Positions 59,552 to 64,000 of a stretch of 64,000 nt of DNA are shown here, piece by piece. The translations under genes were made by a program, and so were the position numbers. The notes beneath the pieces are model-generated. The model worked only from the letters and a program-made list of their open reading frames with translations. It did no database searches and was not told the DNA's origin. How positions within the stretch are numbered: the stretch's first letter is position 1; every line of letters starts with the position of its first letter. The DNA is from Leuctra nigra (lineage: Eukaryota; Arthropoda; Insecta; Plecoptera; Leuctridae): contig OW203768.1 of assembly GCA_934045905.1 (NCBI GenBank), positions 22,907,060-22,971,059 on the forward strand. The letters run 5' to 3'.

Positions 59552-61531
59552 CAGATATCAGGAAACATTGTTGACAGGGCCACAGCCTAAACGGCTGAAC
59601 CGATCGACCTGAAACTTTTACCACATATGCACTTTTGGCGTCTGATGATACCTTGCCTATTGTGATTTTTTGTGCCGCCATTTTTAAACCGGAAGTGACG
59701 TCATAACTCAAAAACGTCTGGACCGATTAGAACGAAATTAGCGCCATTCGATTTAGATGGTCATCTATATGAAGTATCAATAAAAAAAATATTATTTTCT
59801 TATTTTCTAAACCGGAAGTGACGTCATAAATACGCAATATTTAACTTATTTCAACAAATTATACTTAAAATACGTACATAATTAACTTACATTGTAACAT
59901 AGACAATACAATTTATATATTCAAGGTAGCAGTGTTCTCGGCCGCCATTCCTGAAACCGGAAGTGACGTCATATATCTAAAACGCCTGTACCGATTGCAA
60001 CTGAACTAGCTCCTGCGTATTCATTCTGCTATTTATTTGAAAAATCAATTGTGAAAAATGAATAAATAAATTAATGGTACCGGAAATGGCGGCAGGAACC
60101 ACTAAATGAAACCGGAAGTGACGTCATATATTACAAACGGCATGACCGATTTTACGGAAATATAGGGATTAGGAATTCAGATGGTCGTTCATGAAGGTAT
60201 CTACTAGATAAAACTAGATTGTTTTCTTATTACCTATACCGGAATTCGGCCGCTATTTCAAAACCGGAAGTGACGTCATGTATCGAAAACGGCTGGATCG
60301 ATTATAACGAAACTTAAGCTATTCTTCTTGGATAATCATTTTCATCTTATACCAAACGCAACTTTTCATAGTAACCAAATCGGTTGAGGCGTATTTTTTT
60401 AAAGAAATTAGTCCCTGCTCGGACATGTGCTACAAGCTGTATGAATAAACTAACAAAAGAAGTGATATCCCAGAAAAAACACTCCGTGTAAAAAAGGCAG
60501 CCAAGTCTCTTTACTTTAAAAAAATTCAACACCGAAAAGGAGTGATATCAAAAAAGGAGCCAAGTCAATGACATTTCCAAATATTTAATCGTATTTTTGA
60601 AATAAAAGAATAAACACCGAGAAATACTTTAATAAAGGACTTGGCGCATCGTTTTTTTAAAGACATTTTTCTATTCATAAGCATAAGTCATTTATATACA
60701 ACAGTCATTAAGAATTTTTAGAATAATAGGGAAACATCCTTCAATTACATATTATACATACCTACTGTAAAATATTTTCTATTTGAATATATACGCGATG
60801 AAACTTGTTGTCTATGTTTTCTATAAATACACAATAGTTATCTTCGTAATATTGTTTCGTGGTCAACATAATTAAGTCTCATGCGTTATACCTTCTCATC
60901 ATGAAATACATTTCAATTAATCCACATTTTATAACAATACATTTCACAAAGTACACAGTCACATTGTATTTCTATTAAAAAGAATATCTTTATACTTTAA
61001 AAATATATAATAGTGTTCCATAGATAGTTAGTAATTTTTGACAACGTTTCATGAATTCCTTCAGTTAAGATCAAATTATGAAAAGATACCCTTCTAATAT
61101 CACCATATTAACAGTACTGCAAGAATATGTATGAGCCCACTTCCAATTGTTATTTAATTCTTCCATCCTTATATTACTTATCTATTACAGCATGAAATCT
61201 TTCTTCTCGCCATTGACAAAACTATAAAATAGCCATTACTAAAAGTAGCTTGATTCATAGATTCTAAATCTAATAGAAAGAGGAAAATGTACCTACTTGT
61301 AAATTTCTTTCCACTTTTAGGATAGAATTATGTCTTTAAAAAAACGATGCGCCAAGTCCTTTTGTAAAGTATTTCTCGGTGTTTATTCTTTTATTTCAAA
61401 AATACGATTAAATATTTGGAAATGTCATTGACTTGGCTCCTTTTTTGATATCACTCCTTTTCGGTGTTGAATTTTTTTAAAGTAAAGAGACTTGGCTGCC
61501 TTTTTTACACGGAGTGTTTTTTCTGGGATAT
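59217..61531 (-). mobile_element. Composite element, copy 2
   Basis: Opposite orientation to 36073-37376. It begins CTAG then hairpin GTGGAGCGGTCGCTCCAC (about 59220-59240) and continues with homologous body sequence and a (GAT)n tract at about 59516-59550. Five copies of ACCGGAAGTGACGTCA follow (59689, 59811, 59956, 60111, 60263). The inverted-arm part is much longer than in copy 1: about 200-bp arms starting at 60465 and ending at 61531 enclose about 660 bp. The outer junction reads ATATCCCAG...CTGGGATAT. No coding frame. Confidence 0.6.
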
Positions 61532-61714
61532 GAAATGACCTCACGAGATACCTGTGTATTCATCCCTAGGACCTCACATACCTACTGTGTATTCATCCTT
61601 TGGACCTCACATCGGTGTGAATATTAATAAATACAAAATACGAGATCGAGTTCCATAAGTGACGAACGAATTCAGTGAAGATATTCGATTTCATATCCAC
61701 GGTATGCGTGCAAT

Positions 61715-62110
61715 GTTTTGCCGGTACTGGGCTAGTACTGGTCAATTGCTCTACCCGTTAGCGGCAGGTTACTAGGCCGGTACAGGCCCAGTAAAAATGT
61801 GTAAAAATGTTATTTTTCCGTTACTGGACTAGTCCCGTTCAATTTCTCTAACCGGTACCGGCAGGTAACTGGGCCGGTACCGGCGGTATAATGGGCCGGT
61901 ACCGGCAGGATACTGAATCGGTATCGGCAGATTCTGGATCGGTACCGGCTGGATACTGGGCCGGTACCGGCAGGATACTGGATCGGTACCGGCACGTTAC
62001 TGGGCCGGTACCGGTCCAGTAAAAATGTGCCGTGGTCGGTACCGGCCACGGTTTTTTGGCCGATACTGGGCTAGTACCGGTCAATTGCTCTGACCTGTAC
62101 CGGCAGCATA
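61715..62110. repeat. Palindromic GGCCGGTACCGG tandem array
   Basis: Roughly 20-bp units of the form ACTGGGCCGGTACCGGCAGG with single-base variants (ATCGGTACC, TATCGGC). The ten-base core CCGGTACCGG is self-complementary. The array gives proline/tyrosine-like frames on the minus strand that are repeat artefacts. Confidence 0.85.
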
Positions 62111-62949
62111 TAGGCAGCACTCTGGGTGGTTACTGGGTTCTCACTCGGCCTCTAGGTGATATTCGAATTCCGCTTTGTGCAAATTCTTTTCTAGGTTCGT
62201 GGAAGAGAACATGGTCTGGGGACGCGGCAAGTCATTAATTGCCAAATTTTGACAAGTGACCAGCGTTGTCTATTAACAAAAATGTATAAGGTGCATTTTA
62301 TTGTTGAGCGAGCGACTCCTTTTGGCTCTTTTGGCACGGACTCTATTTTTTTGTAATTTTTTTCTACTAACTTTTTCTACCTACACAGGTCGCACCGTTT
62401 CACCGATCGATCTAAAATTTTGCTCAAATGTAGAGACAACATTTTCTGTTTGCTGACTCTAATATTTTAAAAATCCGTTCATTGGTTAATAAGTAAATTA
62501 GATATCTCCTGATAGGTTGAAAAATTCAAATGGTCTTCAAGAAATCTGATCAAACTCACATTTTGCATGGTCATTATGTCCGACATTATCTCTCATTTTA
62601 CAATTTTTTTAACCGAATCAGTCAAGAACGTATGCACTTATTGACATTTTTAATATCTGTTAAAAATGAGGTATCGAAATGATAGTTATTCCACTGCAAC
62701 TGAATCGGATTTCCTTTAGGAACCACAGTGTTTGAATGCTTTTTCAAGTTTCAATGAAAAGCAGATACTTTACTTTTATGTTGTTGAGTGGATCATATTT
62801 TAATTCAATAAGGATGAGGTATACGATTTCTGTGTGTTTGGCAATACGGAATTCCGATTCGAAAATTTGCACGTACCGGTGCTCGCTCATCAACGCGTTT
62901 CACTGAGCGTTTCCTAGTTATTTTATTTTTATTGTATTAAATTTCCTCA
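62111..62949. repeat. Mixed dispersed-repeat remnants
   Basis: 62309-62420 carries the GAGCGAGCG...GGCACGGAC block also seen at 32333. 62865-62925 carries the GATGAGCGAGCACC family on the minus strand, complete with CTGAGCGTTTCCTAG. The rest is AT-rich without genes. Confidence 0.5.
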
Positions 62950-63042
62950 AAATTTGGCTCTCAATTTGGGGGCTGCCAATTTCAGATACGAAATCGCTGC
63001 TTCAGCTTTGAAATCTATGTGAAAACAAGGCACGATTCTGGC

Positions 63043-63264
63043 AAATCTAGTGGAGCTATCGCTCCACGCCAGCCAAGTCGTACGTCGCGCGCACACTCTC
63101 ATATATATATATATAGGCTGGAGCAACCCACTTTTACTTTAAGCATCAAAGTGGCATTTTCAGCCTACTGGATTTTAAAATTCGGAATTCTCACATTGCT
63201 GTAAAATATCTTAATTTCGAGATGGCCCACCCCACCACATATATCAAATTTGGGAACAATATGT
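63043..63264 (-). mobile_element. Short copy of the hairpin/CTAG-ended element
   Basis: Begins TGGAGCTATCGCTCCACGCC after ATCTAG and ends before a second ATCTAG. Its body matches the first part of 59217-59480, including GGCCCACCCCACC. An AT tract is at 63102-63114. In copy B the site is a single AAATCTAGTTTC, so ATCTAG (or CTAG) is duplicated or shared at the junctions. Confidence 0.65.
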
Positions 63265-63343
63265 TATCTAGTTTATACGCGAAAAATCGATAACAAAAGC
63301 AACAATCGAATTTTAGCAAATATTCCGGAACACCCCAAGTGTA

Positions 63344-63456
63344 CAGTCAGGGAAACTAGATGGTTCATACTCTGCCTCTCTCTGACCAATAACATAAACA
63401 TGTTTTTATATGGAGCAGAGACAGATAGAGTATGAACCATCTAGTTTCCTTGACTA
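63344..63456. mobile_element. TA-flanked MITE
   Basis: 113 bp, mostly two arms: CAGTCAGGGAAACTAGATGG and CCATCTAGTTTCCTTGACTA, with TA at 63342-63343 and 63457-63458. Copy B has no insertion here. A mariner-type MITE is likely. Confidence 0.75.
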
Positions 63457-64000
63457 TACCTACCACTCTACTCTATCGATCACTTCTTCGATCTGTGGTA
63501 GTTTAAAAACTTCGTTCAAATCCCTCAATTCGGTTCAATTACATCGCAAATAGACGATATCTATAGGAAATGGCGTTGGGATCAGTCGTTTTCATATCGC
63601 TGTGAAATTATTATATAAATGTAATACTTCACTCAATCACGTATTGCTAGACCGTAAGGTTCATTATTCCGCACCTTTATCATGAGAATCTCGCCCTTAT
63701 CCATATCACACACAGATGCCAATTCAGTAATTTGATGTTTTTTCACTTTCCTGACGACATTTTCAAAATCTGAGTTCATATTCGAATTCAGCGAGAAAAC
63801 TGGAGTAAACCACTCTAAAATTCAACTGTCTACTTGCAAAAATGAGAGAGAAAGACCGATTTTAACATTCGTGAAATTGTTCAGATTTAATGTCAAAGTA
63901 ACAACGATAGAGCAACCTCGATCTTGCACGTGAAGTCAACGCAGAGAAAATAATTTTATTTGAACGATGATTACCGCTAATCCAAGCATTCTAGAGAAAA

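Larger units (their letters stand above)
62950..64000. repeat. Dispersed repeat block, right half, copy C, with two insertions
   Basis: Homologous to 50560-51300 and running off the right edge. It is interrupted by the hairpin-ended insertion at 63043-63264 and the TA-flanked MITE at 63344-63456; both are absent from copy B, which serves as the empty site. Confidence 0.85.

Noticed and set aside
62058..62120. Protein-coding frame in the GGTACC array
   Set aside because: The frame is produced by a palindromic tandem repeat and has no gene-like context.

Overview
The window looks like insect chromosomal DNA. It is AT-rich, most of it is intron or repeat, and its genes have GT-AG introns. One gene is a complete takeout/juvenile-hormone-binding-type gene, a family known from insects. 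The order cannot be fixed from sequence alone. The recurring TAGGTAGGTACCTAC-type intergenic words fit several insect groups.

Four cellular genes can be rebuilt from open frames and splice sites, all on the minus strand. (1) An FBXO7/nutcracker-like F-box gene (5447-6322) has a non-coding 5' exon. (2) A six-exon gene (7256-12260) has a calcium-responsive-transcription-factor-like N-terminus, a MULE transposase core, a SWIM zinc finger and an acidic octapeptide repeat. It carries one in-frame TAA and sits between inverted 64-bp repeats, so it may be an immobilised Mutator-like element or a domesticated relative. The repeat copy next to FBXO7 overlaps that gene's 5' region. (3) A GDE1-like glycerophosphodiester phosphodiesterase (15969-20688) has a LINE and a SINE in its intron. 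(4) A six-exon takeout-like gene (24730-39133) encodes 247 residues with phase-consistent junctions throughout.

The most unusual object is the 2.3-kb, 31-bp minisatellite at 24872-27230, in the last intron of the takeout gene. Each unit is a copy of the junction between that intron and the last exon: about 19 nt of intron end including CAG, plus the first 12 nt of the exon. About 75 potential decoy 3' splice sites therefore precede the real one. The array has a 217-bp (7 x 31) higher-order pattern. Just past the stop codon lies a 21-bp repeat carrying CRE octamers.

The rest is a dense mobile-element landscape. There are at least six hAT-like elements with 8-bp target duplications, one nested inside another. 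Also present are a TAA-flanked PIF/Harbinger-like insertion, TA-flanked elements, several foldback elements, two APE-type LINE fragments and one LINE fragment with a restriction-like endonuclease. The last has a near-empty paralogous site in the window. From 43 kb to the right edge no cellular gene is visible. That part holds two 100-bp satellites, an 89-bp satellite, two long (AC)n tracts, palindromic GGTACC arrays, a three-copy dispersed repeat, and composite elements carrying ETS-CRE motifs.
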